Source of the DNA: Bacteroidota bacterium
GTDB taxonomy: Bacteria; Bacteroidota; Bacteroidia; JAADEI01
DNA: 15,133 bases
Assembly: GCA_024280615.1 (NCBI GenBank)
Contig: JAJRPU010000028.1
Location: 1-15,133, forward strand
Direction: 5' to 3'
Shown: in pieces, positions 1-7,315 of the stretch
Numbering within the stretch: position 1 is the first letter of the stretch
Layout: every line of letters starts with the position of its first letter
Position numbers and translations under genes: made by a program
Notes under the pieces: generated by a model
Databases searched by the model: none
What the model was told of the DNA's origin: nothing
What the model saw: the letters and a program-made list of their open reading frames with translations, nothing else

Positions 1-1944
1 AAGAAAGATAAGAAGAAAAAGAAACAAATTGAGATAGACCAGCAACAGGTTCAGGCTAATATCAGACAGATTCTTCATGGACAACCAACTAAAACCAAAA
101 AGAAGAAGAGAAAGCAAAGGGAAGAAACACAAGATGAAGGCAATGTCCTTGAAGTAACAGAATTTATAACCCTAGGGGAGCTTGCTTCTCTAATGGGAGT
201 TCCTGCTAATGAATTGATTGCCAAGAGCTTACAGCTTGGCAAAATGGTAACTATAAATCAGCGATTGGAGAGGGAGCTTATAGAATTGCTGGCTGCTGAG
301 TATGATTATGAAGTTTCCTTTGTGGATGTTAAAAGCCAACTAGAGGAAGAGGAGAAAGAAGAGGAAGTTGTTGAGGACTTGGAATACGTTGAGAGACCGC
401 CAGTGGTGGTAGTTATGGGACACGTTGACCACGGTAAAACCAAGCTGCTTGATTATATCAGGAGAACAAATGTTATTGCAGGAGAGGCTGGAGGTATAAC
501 ACAGCATATAGGTGCATATCAAGTTACATTAGAAGATGGCAAGAAGATAACGTTTTTAGATACTCCTGGGCACGAGGCATTCACTGCAATGAGAGCTCGT
601 GGTGCTCAAGTTGCAGATATTGCTATTATTGTTGTTGCTGCTGATGAAGGGGTGATGCCACAGACAAAAGAGGCTATTAGCCATGCCAAAGCAGCGGGAT
701 TGGAAATAGTGTTCGCTATAAACAAAATAGATAAGCCGAATGCTAGACCAGAAAGGGTCAAGCAGCAACTTGCAGAAATGGGCTATTTAGTTGAAGATTG
801 GGGAGGAGAGTATACTTGCCAGGAGATTTCAGCCATAACGGGACAGGGAGTAGATGAATTGTTGGAAAAGGTCCTAATACTTGCTGAATTGATGGAACTT
901 AAAGCACCTATTAATGTTAAACCTAAGGGCTATATAATTGAGGCATCTCAAAAGAAAGGATTAGGTAACGTTGCTACAGTTATCGTAAAGGAAGGTATCT
1001 TAAAACCGCGGATGCCTCTTGTGGCTGGAGTTCATTTCGCTAAGATTAGGATAATGTTTGATGAACGGGGCAATAGAGTTGAAGAGGCATATCCTGGAAC
1101 GCCGGTCAGGATAACTGGGTTTGAATCTTTGCCAGATGCAGGAGATAAGTTTGTAGTTTATGATGATGAGCGTAGGGCTCGGGAGGTGGCTCAGCATCGC
1201 GAAAGACTGCTTAGGGAACAAATGTTGCACGCTAAGTCAAGGTTAACTCTTGATGAGGCTTCCCAAAAAGCCGCCGCCGGAGAATTACAAGAGTTACCTA
1301 TTATCCTTAAAGTTGACACATATGGCTCGTTGGAAGCTATTCGTGACGCTCTATTAAAGTTAAACGAAGAAAATGAAGAGGTAGCACTTAAGATAGTGCA
1401 TGCAGACGTCGGACAGATTAGTGAATCTGATGTTATGCTCGCAGCCGCTTCTAACGGCATCGTGATAGGGTTCCAAGTGAGACCAAATTTGCAAGCTAGA
1501 GAAGCAGCAGAAAGAGAGAAGGTAGAGATTAGAACTTATTCTGTTATTTATGACTTAATTGAAGATATTAAGAATGCAATGGAGGGTATGCGTAAGCCCC
1601 GAGAGGTTCAGGTTCCTGTTGGTATAGCCGAAGTGAGAGAAACATTCAAGATTAAGAAGGTTGGCACGGTAGCAGGTTGCTATGTGAAAGAGGGTAAGTT
1701 GGTTAGAGGTGGCAAAGTCAATGTTGTGCGGAATGGAGTTGTCGTGTATACTGGTGAAATTGATTCTCTCAAAAGACATAAAGATGATGTCAAGGAGGTG
1801 AAGGCAGGCTTGGAATGTGGAGTTCATATTAAAGGATTTAACGATGTTAAAAAAGGAGATGTTTTGGAAGCGTTTGAAATAGTGCTTGTGAAGCCTGGGG
1901 AAGAGGTTCCGAAGGGTATCGCTTCTGTCTCGGATTCAGAATAA
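1..1944 (+). CDS. infB: Translation initiation factor IF-2, 5'-truncated by the window edge
   Basis: IF-2 is the GTPase that brings initiator fMet-tRNA to the 30S subunit and promotes subunit joining. The frame is open from base 1, so the true start lies upstream; an ATG at 193 is internal. Bases 1-130 encode the lysine-rich linker (runs of K with Q and E), followed by the conserved IF2_N domain (LGELASLMGVPANELI, about 172-225). The G domain shows G1 GHVDHGKT (418-441), DTPGH (G3) and NKID (G4), then the beta-barrel domains and the C-terminal fMet-tRNA-binding domain, ending normally at TAA. A lysine follows the P-loop threonine (GKTK), where serine is more usual; this is a minor variant. 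The gene converges on the next gene with only 7 bases between stop codons. Identity is certain from motifs and domain order. Confidence 0.97.
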   Translation, partial: KKDKKKKKQIEIDQQQVQANIRQILHGQPTKTKKKKRKQREETQDEGNVLEVTEFITLGELASLMGVPANELIAKSLQLGKMVTINQRLERELIELLAAEYDYEVSFVDVKSQLEEEEKEEEVVEDLEYVERPPVVVVMGHVDHGKTKLLDYIRRTNVIAGEAGGITQHIGAYQVTLEDGKKITFLDTPGHEAFTAMRARGAQVADIAIIVVAADEGVMPQTKEAISHAKAAGLEIVFAINKIDKPNARPERVKQQLAEMGYLVEDWGGEYTCQEISAITGQGVDELLEKVLILAELMELKAPINVKPKGYIIEASQKKGLGNVATVIVKEGILKPRMPLVAGVHFAKIRIMFDERGNRVEEAYPGTPVRITGFESLPDAGDKFVVYDDERRAREVAQHRERLLREQMLHAKSRLTLDEASQKAAAGELQELPIILKVDTYGSLEAIRDALLKLNEENEEVALKIVHADVGQISESDVMLAAASNGIVIGFQVRPNLQAREAAEREKVEIRTYSVIYDLIEDIKNAMEGMRKPREVQVPVGIAEVRETFKIKKVGTVAGCYVKEGKLVRGGKVNVVRNGVVVYTGEIDSLKRHKDDVKEVKAGLECGVHIKGFNDVKKGDVLEAFEIVLVKPGEEVPKGIASVSDSE

Positions 1945-1951
1945 GAAAACT

Positions 1952-2737
1952 CTATCTTTTGGTGCAAAGTTGCGTGATTAGCTCTTTCCAAAAAGAGGGT
2001 AAAGATATACTATCTGTTGACCAGTGCTCATACTTATCAGTAACAAGAACCCATTTTCCTAATAAGCCTTTTCGCAAATATGTTATGAAAGGAGTAACTT
2101 CTTCCCAACTCGGGAGATAAATTATAGATATTGCCTTGTTTTGTAAATCCTCATCTGGGATAATGTTTTCTGAAATGCCTACGTTCTGATAAACAACTAA
2201 GGCATCGGCTATTTCTGTAAATTGGTGAGGGTCCGTCGAATTAGGTATGCTCATGATAATAAAGTCATATCCCAGTTCACGGGCTATTCCACTCAATTGG
2301 TAGTAATAAGCGAACATGTCAGGATTGTCAAGGACCTCATCAAGAAACACTCCATTTATCTCCGGCAAAAAATCTTGGATATTTATTAGTTGTTGTGCAA
2401 GGTCCTCAATAGGTCTTTCTCCAAATTTTGTTGGCATTCTGATTGCAATGTGGAATCTTAATTTTGAGGCTTTTTGTATGTTTTGTCTGAGTTCCGATAT
2501 GTTTTGCTCTCTAACGTGATGTTCTTCTAAAACGATAATGGGTTTGTTACATTGGGACAGTTCAGTAAGGAGTGAATCCCAGTTAATCATTGCTTTTGGA
2601 TTAACGGGCAATATAATACTTGTAGTGTTAGGATATAAGTTCTTCAGATTGAATTTGGAGTAAGGTTCTATCTTGCACGATGAGATAAAGGTCATAAGAA
2701 TCATTGTGGGTACTAGTAATTTATAGGGAGCGGGCAT
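1952..2737 (-). CDS. Lipoprotein resembling spherulation-specific family 4 (TIM-barrel glycosidase-like)
   Basis: The protein has 261 residues and an N-terminal lipoprotein signal: a hydrophobic stretch ending in the lipobox ISSC, with the lipidated Cys at about residue 21, so it should be membrane-anchored. The body follows the spherulin-4 pattern. There is an opening strand with a downstream W (IILPVNPKAMINW), then FGERPIEDLAQQL, then INGVFLDEV at 127-135 (the family's GIFFDE-type acidic motif). MSIPNS and IADALVVYQ stand where the family has its NPG and 'aD..v.fE' motifs. Some members of this fold act on polysaccharides, but activity here is inference. I chose ATG at 2735-2737 over the in-frame TTG one codon upstream. 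It starts 10 nt after the bshB1 stop, so it is probably the last gene of that operon. Lipoprotein call firm, family call moderate. Confidence 0.65.
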   Translation of the reverse strand: MPAPYKLLVPTMILMTFISSCKIEPYSKFNLKNLYPNTTSIILPVNPKAMINWDSLLTELSQCNKPIIVLEEHHVREQNISELRQNIQKASKLRFHIAIRMPTKFGERPIEDLAQQLINIQDFLPEINGVFLDEVLDNPDMFAYYYQLSGIARELGYDFIIMSIPNSTDPHQFTEIADALVVYQNVGISENIIPDEDLQNKAISIIYLPSWEEVTPFITYLRKGLLGKWVLVTDKYEHWSTDSISLPSFWKELITQLCTKR

Positions 2738-2747
2738 CAAAGTTCAA

Positions 2748-3464
2748 TCAAGTTTTGATTAAGTCTGGCAAGTCAACATAAAAAGGTGTATTATCCACTC
2801 TGACAAATCCTTCAGCCTTATTGACCCCTATGTAAAATCCAAGCATTGATGCCCGAGCTGCCAAAAATTCCATAAATCTTTTTGTAGACAGAATTGTTTC
2901 GGGGGCAGGATAAGTGGGGTCGAACTGTGAGCGATAACATTGAAGAGAAGCAATTTTATCAACCCAAGTGCCTGTTATGTCAATCAGAATTTCTGGATGA
3001 ACGTAAGTGTGTTGGATGTAATGGAGGGTCAGGGATGGTCTGTGTGGTTCCGGTATCTGAGCTTCTCTAAGGTTTCTGAGCCCAGCCATAAAGATTGCCC
3101 GCTTGATTAATTTGAAAGCTCTTTCATGGTCTGGATGCCTTTCCACCGGTGAAGGAATAAGCGCTATGTGTGGTCTCAATAACCTTATTGTATCCACTAC
3201 TTTTAATAGTGATTCCCTACTCTCTTCAAAGAAGACATCTTCAAGCCTTAAATTTATTCTTTTTTTTATGCCTAATTGTTGTGCTGCGCAGGCTGCTTCA
3301 GCAAGCCTCTCCTCAATACTGCCACGGGTTCCGTAATCTCCAGCAGTTAAGTCAACAATAAATACATTATGTCCCAGTTTGCTATACTTAGCCAACGTCC
3401 CTCCACAGGCTAACTCAACATCGTCGGGATGAGCTCCAAATGCTACAATATTCAATTGTTTCAT
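2748..3464 (-). CDS. bshB1: Bacillithiol biosynthesis deacetylase BshB1 (PIG-L/LmbE family)
   Basis: The protein has 238 residues, the usual length for BshB1. The N-terminus carries the zinc-binding AHPDD motif (residues 11-15) within IVAFGAHPDDVELACGGTLA, and the second metal motif HPDH lies at 110-113. The C-terminal section, with SQF, PETILSTKRFMEFLAARA, LG..IGV..AEGF and a final DLI, follows BshB1 closely rather than generic PIG-L deacetylases. In the known pathway BshB removes acetate from GlcNAc-malate to give GlcN-malate, to which BshC adds cysteine to make bacillithiol, a cytoplasmic redox thiol. The start overlaps the DUF721 stop by 4 nt (ATGA), implying translational coupling. bshA and bshC are not in the window. 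The cysteine-supply gene cysH lies just upstream in its own unit. Confidence 0.9.
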   Translation of the reverse strand: MKQLNIVAFGAHPDDVELACGGTLAKYSKLGHNVFIVDLTAGDYGTRGSIEERLAEAACAAQQLGIKKRINLRLEDVFFEESRESLLKVVDTIRLLRPHIALIPSPVERHPDHERAFKLIKRAIFMAGLRNLREAQIPEPHRPSLTLHYIQHTYVHPEILIDITGTWVDKIASLQCYRSQFDPTYPAPETILSTKRFMEFLAARASMLGFYIGVNKAEGFVRVDNTPFYVDLPDLIKT

Positions 3465-3760
3465 ATCAGTTTTATTTCTTTGAATTTGAAACCTGAGCTA
3501 CTGAGTTTTCTTAAGATTTCTTGAGTGTGAAAGTTTAGTTCTTTTTTCAATAATGGTTCTGAAACTTTGACAAATAAAGTATTATGTTTCCAAAAAACCT
3601 CTCGTACCAACTCCCTTCCCCACTTTTGGCGACAATATGTATTTATCAATGTTTTTATTTTGAAGCGTATATATTGAAAGGTGAAATTCTCTAACTCAGG
3701 ACTTTTAATCAATAATCCAAATATTTCCCTGACACTTTTAGGATTGTTACCATTTGCCAT
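3461..3760 (-). CDS. DUF721 (DciA-like) family protein
   Basis: This is a 99-residue protein without signal peptide or membrane segment. It shows the DUF721 pattern: an early helical region, a tryptophan-glycine turn (QKWGRELV, about 46-52), the strand pair TLFVKVSEPLLKKEL (61-75) matching the family's 'L.V.V.s..l..EL', and a final basic/hydrophobic strand (FKFKEIKLI). The DUF721 family includes DciA, which loads the replicative helicase in bacteria lacking DnaC/DnaI. Bacteroidota members are short and mostly untested, so a replication role here is inference. It is the first gene of an apparent three-gene leftward operon (DUF721, bshB1, lipoprotein). A TAnnTTTG box ends only 7 nt before its ATG. 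The family call rests on pattern and size, as the sequence is divergent. Confidence 0.72.
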   Translation of the reverse strand: MANGNNPKSVREIFGLLIKSPELENFTFQYIRFKIKTLINTYCRQKWGRELVREVFWKHNTLFVKVSEPLLKKELNFHTQEILRKLSSSGFKFKEIKLI

Positions 3761-3767
3761 GCCATAG

Positions 3768-3775
3768 CAAAGATA
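3768..3775 (-). promoter_or_regulatory. Bacteroidota -7 box (TATCTTTG) for the DUF721-bshB1-lipoprotein operon
   Basis: On the minus strand TATCTTTG matches the Bacteroidota -7 consensus TAnnTTTG exactly. Only 7 nt separate it from the DUF721 ATG, so transcription would begin within a few bases of the start codon and the mRNA would be nearly leaderless. I see no convincing -33 TTTG element upstream. Confidence 0.5.
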
Positions 3776-3867
3776 TGCAGGATATGCTTATTGAACAGTT
3801 ATATTCCAAGGGTTAATAGATATGCCAATGAGCCGATTAAGTAATTATCATAAGGATTTACCGTTTG

Positions 3868-4560
3868 TTATTGATGGATTCCACATTCTTTCTTTTTCAG
3901 TCCACGCCATCTGCCTGCTCTCCAATCTTCGCCTTCATAGACCGGCGTTGTGCAGGGCATACAGCCAATGCTTGGGTATCCTTTGTCGTGTAGTGGATTA
4001 TAGGGTAAATTGTATTTTTTAATATAGTCCCATACCTGTTCCCATGTCCAATATGCTAACGGATTAACTTTGTATAAATTATTTTTATTATCCCACATAA
4101 TTGTTTCTGTGTTTGCTCTGGACAGGCTCTGTTCCCGCCTGATGGACGTTATCCAAGCCTTCTTACCATCAAGGGCTTTCTTTAAGGGAAGGACTTTTCG
4201 TATAAAGCAGCACAAATCAGGATTTCTATACCAGAGTCTTTTGCCAAAAATTTGTTCCTGTTCTTTGAGACTGATTCCACTATATGTTTTTATTTTAATG
4301 CCAAACGTTTTTTCTATATGTTCCTTGAGAGCATAGGTCTCAGGAAATAGTAGTCCTGTGTCTAGAATAAAGATTTCAATGTCTGCTTTCATTTGGTATA
4401 GATGGTGCAAGATTACTATTCCTTCTGCACCCAGAGCAGTGGCGAAAGATATGTAGTCTTTGCCAAATATTGAGATGGCTTCTGAAAGGATTGTTTCAAC
4501 CTTGCTGATTCGCCATTTGTCTTGAAGTTCTTTTAATTGTTCTGCGGTTAAGAGTTCCAT
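3868..4560 (-). CDS. cysH: Assimilatory adenylyl-sulfate (APS) reductase, 4Fe-4S type
   Basis: The protein has 230 residues and is a member of the PAPS/APS reductase family, which reduces activated sulfate to sulfite with thioredoxin. Visible motifs are the nucleotide-binding segment ATALGAEGIVILH (40-52), ILDTGLLFPETY (65-76), ITSIRREQSLSRA (137-149) and the C-terminal redox motif ECGIH (225-229, catalytic Cys226). Cys117-Cys118 (DLCCFIRK) and Cys200/Cys203 (GCMPC) form the CC...CxxC set that ligates a [4Fe-4S] cluster. That set marks the APS-using type of the family; PAPS-specific enzymes lack it. The gene stands alone on the minus strand, 107 nt from DUF721, with its own TAnnTTTG box upstream. 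No sulfate adenylyltransferase or sulfite reductase gene is visible nearby. Substrate preference is inferred from the cluster ligands. Confidence 0.93.
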   Translation of the reverse strand: MELLTAEQLKELQDKWRISKVETILSEAISIFGKDYISFATALGAEGIVILHHLYQMKADIEIFILDTGLLFPETYALKEHIEKTFGIKIKTYSGISLKEQEQIFGKRLWYRNPDLCCFIRKVLPLKKALDGKKAWITSIRREQSLSRANTETIMWDNKNNLYKVNPLAYWTWEQVWDYIKKYNLPYNPLHDKGYPSIGCMPCTTPVYEGEDWRAGRWRGLKKKECGIHQ

Positions 4561-4578
4561 ATTTTGTGGGTTTCAAGA

Positions 4579-4586
4579 CAAATATA
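4579..4586 (-). promoter_or_regulatory. Bacteroidota -7 box (TATATTTG) for cysH
   Basis: On the minus strand TATATTTG matches TAnnTTTG exactly and ends 18 nt before the cysH ATG, predicting a leader of roughly 12-14 nt. It lies in the 126-nt gap between cysH and the divergent gene at 4687. No clear -33 box sits at the expected distance. Confidence 0.45.
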
Positions 4587-4653
4587 TCAATTGCCACAAA
4601 AAGATTTTATGAGATACATAAACACGATATTTCAATTTTGCATTTGAGAGAAG

Positions 4654-4681
4654 TTTGAGTAAGTTTGTAATCATACCTTTT
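4654..4681 (+). promoter_or_regulatory. Possible promoter for the truncated surface-protein gene
   Basis: TTTG at 4654-4657 and TACCTTTT at 4674-4681 (7 of 8 matches to TAnnTTTG) are separated by 16 nt. The second box ends 5 nt before the ATG at 4687, the same spacing seen at 7316-7329. A 10-bp imperfect repeat (AAGTTTGAGT/AAGTTTGTAA, 4651-4670) overlaps the upstream part. This is a weak prediction. Confidence 0.3.
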
Positions 4682-4686
4682 AAAAT

Positions 4687-5349
4687 ATGGCTATGATGAG
4701 GGGCACCAGTAAGATTTTGATATTGTTGGCGAGTATTTGGGCTCTCACTGCAGAGGCTCAGAAGGTGGGAATTGGAACCACTCATCCGGAGGCAACCCTT
4801 CACGTAAATCACAACCCAGCTTTGCTTTTTCCTGCTGTTATGAGCACAATAGGGGCTGATACGGTCTTTGTGATTACCACGGACAGAAAAGTTGGCATAG
4901 GTATAGGTAGTCCGATGGAACGACTGCATTTAAAGGGAAATATGGTATTAGAAGGTGCCTTTATGCCTTCTGGGAATGCAGGTAGCCCGGGACAGGTCTT
5001 GATATCTCAGGGAAGCAATGTTCCGCCTCTGTGGGTGGATGCTCTTTCCATAGGGGATAATTGGGGCTCACAAGTTGCAGTTACCTCATTACCTGTCATA
5101 GGAGATGGAACGACGGTAAATCCAATAACATTACAGGCAGGCAACAACACCGGAGATATATTAGTCTGGGATGGGACTCAGTGGCAAATTCAACAGCCCG
5201 GTCCTTCCTCTGGAATCTCCTCATTGTGCAGTAACCCATCTATTAATATGGTTCAGAAGTGGACGGGAGTAGATTTGTGTAATTCAATCATTTATGATGA
5301 CGGCAATAACATTGGCATAGGCACGATATGTAAAGCCATAAAGTGGTAA
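4687..5349 (+). CDS. Secreted 'VGIGT-P' surface protein, apparently truncated at the C-terminus
   Basis: The frame encodes 220 residues with an N-terminal signal peptide (basic start, hydrophobic ILILLASIWAL, likely cleavage near AEAQ). The mature start, KVGIGTTHPEATLHV (26-40), is the hallmark of Bacteroidota secreted surface or tail-fibre-like proteins. The motif recurs as KVGIGIGSPMERLHLKG (68-84) and begins a third time as NIGIGT (208-213). There, where a 'TP...KLHV' continuation is expected, the frame runs into ICKAIKW and a stop. No other plus frame continues the pattern, and beyond 5363 the DNA codes on the other strand. The gene is therefore probably a remnant of a longer one, cut by deletion or rearrangement, or it reflects a misassembly. 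Exact function is unknown; it is not assigned to a secretion system because no C-terminal sorting domain is present. Confidence 0.7.
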   Translation: MAMMRGTSKILILLASIWALTAEAQKVGIGTTHPEATLHVNHNPALLFPAVMSTIGADTVFVITTDRKVGIGIGSPMERLHLKGNMVLEGAFMPSGNAGSPGQVLISQGSNVPPLWVDALSIGDNWGSQVAVTSLPVIGDGTTVNPITLQAGNNTGDILVWDGTQWQIQQPGPSSGISSLCSNPSINMVQKWTGVDLCNSIIYDDGNNIGIGTICKAIKW

Positions 5350-5362
5350 AGTGCACTATGTG

Positions 5363-7144
5363 TTATGGACAAATGATATTTATAGTGCCTCCAATATTCA
5401 TAAGTCCCCCAGTATTAATTATCCCACCATATCCAGTATTTAAAGAAATGCTACTGGGTATACCGCCATTTGTATCAATACCTCCAAAATTAACATTACA
5501 ACCAGTGGGACATTGTAGCACTCCGTTAGAATCGGTCTTAATTAGATATATATCCATGCCACCGTTACCATATGAGTTAGTTGCTCCACAAATAATAAAT
5601 CCGCCATCTATCGTTTCTTTTACAGCAAAGGCTTCGTCTGAGTCTCCTCCGCCAATTGTGTTAGCCCATATTAGTCTGCCATCGGGGGATAATTTAACAA
5701 TGTATACGTCTTCGGTTCCCATACCATACGAAAAAGTTTTTCCGACAACTATTAACTCTCCCGCATTAGTTTCTATAACATCAGCGGCCTCTTCAGCCAT
5801 ATTTCCACCTATCACAAACGTCCACGCGAGGTTACCAAGAGAATCTAATTTAACTACGTATACATTATTTAATGATGGTCCGAATGAGGCTGTCATTCCT
5901 GCTAAGACAAATCCACCATCATTAGTTTCTATAGCAGATGTGGCATAGTCCCATCCTGTTCCACCAATTGTTTTAGCCCATTCTATGTTTCCTAAGGAAT
6001 TCAACTTTATCAACATCATATCTAAACCACCCTGACCATAACTACCTGTCAAACCTGCAATTATATAACCATTATCTCTCGTTTCTTGTACAGATGAACT
6101 TATTTCCAAGCCTGTTCCACCAAATGTTTTAGTCCATTGAACAGTTCCCCACTTGGATATTTTAGCTATGTACACATCACTGCCTCCCGCTCCAAAAGTT
6201 TCTGTGGAACCAACAGCAATAAATCCACCATCAGAAGTTTCTATTACATCTCTAAAATGATCGTTGTTTATACCTCCTAGTGAGAGTGTCCATATTATGT
6301 TACCATTGTTATCTATTTTTAAGAGATAAGCGTCATAATTTCCTTCTCCGAAGGAAGAAGTACTGCCTGCAATAATATAGTTATTATCTGAGGTTTGATA
6401 TATAGCATATCCTTCATCATTACCTGTTCCACCGATAGTTCTTGTCCACTCAATATTTCTATTATTATCTAATTTGACTATATATACGTCTGAATTGCCT
6501 TGACCGAAAGAATTAGTGTATCCTACGGTTATAAACCCTCCATCGTTGGTATTGATAACATCAAATGCCCAGTCATCATTTGCACCACCGATTGTCATAC
6601 AAAACTGAGAACATTCGTTAACAACTACCCAAAGAGAATCTTGTTTACTGCAGCCACAAACATTGCAAGCTTTTACTTTTACATATCCACTATTAATGTC
6701 CGGAATAACTATTAATGTATCCTCACTTTGTCCTGAAATGATGGTCCATGAAGTAGGCACTTCCCATTGATATATAGTGTTTTGACAGCCTGTAACAGTA
6801 AATTTTATGGTAGTACCTGTACATGCATAGTACTGTCCATAAATCTTTGGCTCACAAGAAGGTTTACTGCAGTTTATTGGACAGGAAATAACATACCATT
6901 TTTTAGAAGTGGTATCATATGTTTCCAAGCAAAAGCTATCAATGTTAAAAATGATTAATGAGTGAGCAGGATTTTGGATAGCATCGCGTTGATTAGTTGT
7001 TAAACGTGGTATTAGTATCCCACCCTTGTCATAATCTACTTCTAACCTAGCTGAAGGATGAGGTTGCACTGTTCCTATTCCGACATTCTGAGCGCTGATG
7101 ACCGTGGGAAACAGGACAATCCATGTCATTAATTCCCGTTTCAT
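5363..7144 (-). CDS. Secreted protein with Ig/PKD-like domain and seven-bladed beta-propeller repeats
   Basis: The protein has 593 residues. A signal peptide (about 1-18) precedes NVGIGT..P.PSARLEVD (20-37) and GGILIPRLTTNQRDAI (41-56), the standard N-terminal module of Bacteroidota surface proteins. Residues ~98-176 form a cysteine-rich Ig/PKD-like domain (YQWEVP, VKVKACNVCGC). Residues ~181-545 are seven tandem repeats with the pattern IGG...D....V.ET.DGGFI..G.T.S.G.G..D.Y..KLD..GN..W. The GG pairs fall 51-53 residues apart, so seven complete blades are expected. The tail is rich in Gly, Asn, Ile and Thr and ends ..IICP without a recognisable type IX sorting domain, so export beyond the signal peptide is unclear. 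It is convergent with the truncated gene at 4687, with 13 nt between stops. Its ligand or role is unknown; propellers of this kind usually mediate binding. Confidence 0.85.
   Translation of the reverse strand: MKRELMTWIVLFPTVISAQNVGIGTVQPHPSARLEVDYDKGGILIPRLTTNQRDAIQNPAHSLIIFNIDSFCLETYDTTSKKWYVISCPINCSKPSCEPKIYGQYYACTGTTIKFTVTGCQNTIYQWEVPTSWTIISGQSEDTLIVIPDINSGYVKVKACNVCGCSKQDSLWVVVNECSQFCMTIGGANDDWAFDVINTNDGGFITVGYTNSFGQGNSDVYIVKLDNNRNIEWTRTIGGTGNDEGYAIYQTSDNNYIIAGSTSSFGEGNYDAYLLKIDNNGNIIWTLSLGGINNDHFRDVIETSDGGFIAVGSTETFGAGGSDVYIAKISKWGTVQWTKTFGGTGLEISSSVQETRDNGYIIAGLTGSYGQGGLDMMLIKLNSLGNIEWAKTIGGTGWDYATSAIETNDGGFVLAGMTASFGPSLNNVYVVKLDSLGNLAWTFVIGGNMAEEAADVIETNAGELIVVGKTFSYGMGTEDVYIVKLSPDGRLIWANTIGGGDSDEAFAVKETIDGGFIICGATNSYGNGGMDIYLIKTDSNGVLQCPTGCNVNFGGIDTNGGIPSSISLNTGYGGIINTGGLMNIGGTINIICP
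5510..6604 (-). repeat. Seven tandem protein repeats of about 52 residues (156 bp)
   Basis: Within the propeller gene, the conserved GG of each repeat falls at about residues 186, 238, 290, 342, 394, 447 and 498. Each repeat ends in a tryptophan (W or its equivalent before the next T.GG) and contains a DGGFI-like turn and a D.Y..K strand. Copy 4 and copy 6 deviate most (LEISSS; NAGELI). Repeats have diverged enough at DNA level that recent slippage is unlikely. Confidence 0.8.
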
Positions 7145-7156
7145 GTTTTTTTGCTT

Positions 7157-7169
7157 TAAAAGTACGTAC
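7157..7169 (-). promoter_or_regulatory. Possible -7 box with overlapping GTACGTAC palindrome, upstream of the propeller gene
   Basis: On the minus strand TACTTTTA (7164 to 7157) matches TAnnTTTG at 7 of 8 positions and ends 12 nt before the ATG at 7144. The 8-bp palindrome GTACGTAC (7162-7169) overlaps its upstream end. The same palindrome, with two more identical bases, recurs at 7294-7303. It could be an operator site; this is inferred from position only. Confidence 0.35.
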
Positions 7170-7293
7170 CTGCGGAATACAGCTGTGAAAAAAAAAGTAT
7201 CTAAAGGTACTGCTTGTTACTTGATCACAGATTACTATAGTGCTATAAATCCTATTTAGACAATAAAGAAATCATGTTACATCAGTGTATATT

Positions 7294-7303
7294 AAGTACG
7301 TAC
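7294..7303. promoter_or_regulatory. Second AAGTACGTAC copy in the divergent promoter region
   Basis: AAGTACGTAC repeats exactly the 10 bases at 7160-7169, and its core GTACGTAC is a perfect palindrome. This copy lies 12 nt upstream of the TAACTTTG box of the DUF1599 gene, inside the spacer where a -33/-7 promoter would be bound. Together the two copies flank the 184-nt gap between divergent genes. Confidence 0.35.
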
Positions 7304-7315
7304 AAACAACTTCTC

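Noticed and set aside
193..195. ATG as start of IF-2
   Set aside because: The same frame is open to base 1 and encodes the conserved linker and IF2_N residues upstream, so the gene begins before the window.
1960..1972. GGTGCAAAGTT shared by 1960-1972 and 14865-14876 as possible insertion-sequence ends
   Set aside because: The first copy lies inside the lipoprotein coding end, the shared stretch is only about 11-12 bp, and no transposase or target duplication is visible. It more likely reflects the frequent AACTTTGCA promoter-like string.
2738..2740. TTG start for the lipoprotein, one codon upstream of ATG
   Set aside because: The adjacent ATG at 2735-2737 is the simpler choice and leaves the signal peptide unchanged.
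4573..4929. Minus-strand 118-codon open frame across the cysH promoter and the start of the 4687 gene
   Set aside because: Its sequence has no recognisable domain, it overlaps a signal-peptide gene with clear motifs, and it spans the promoter region.
5343..5948. Plus-strand 201-codon open frame, rich in Pro, Ile and Ser
   Set aside because: It is antisense to the Gly-rich repeats of the propeller gene: glycine codons read as proline on the opposite strand. There is no family pattern, and the minus frame is clearly the real one.
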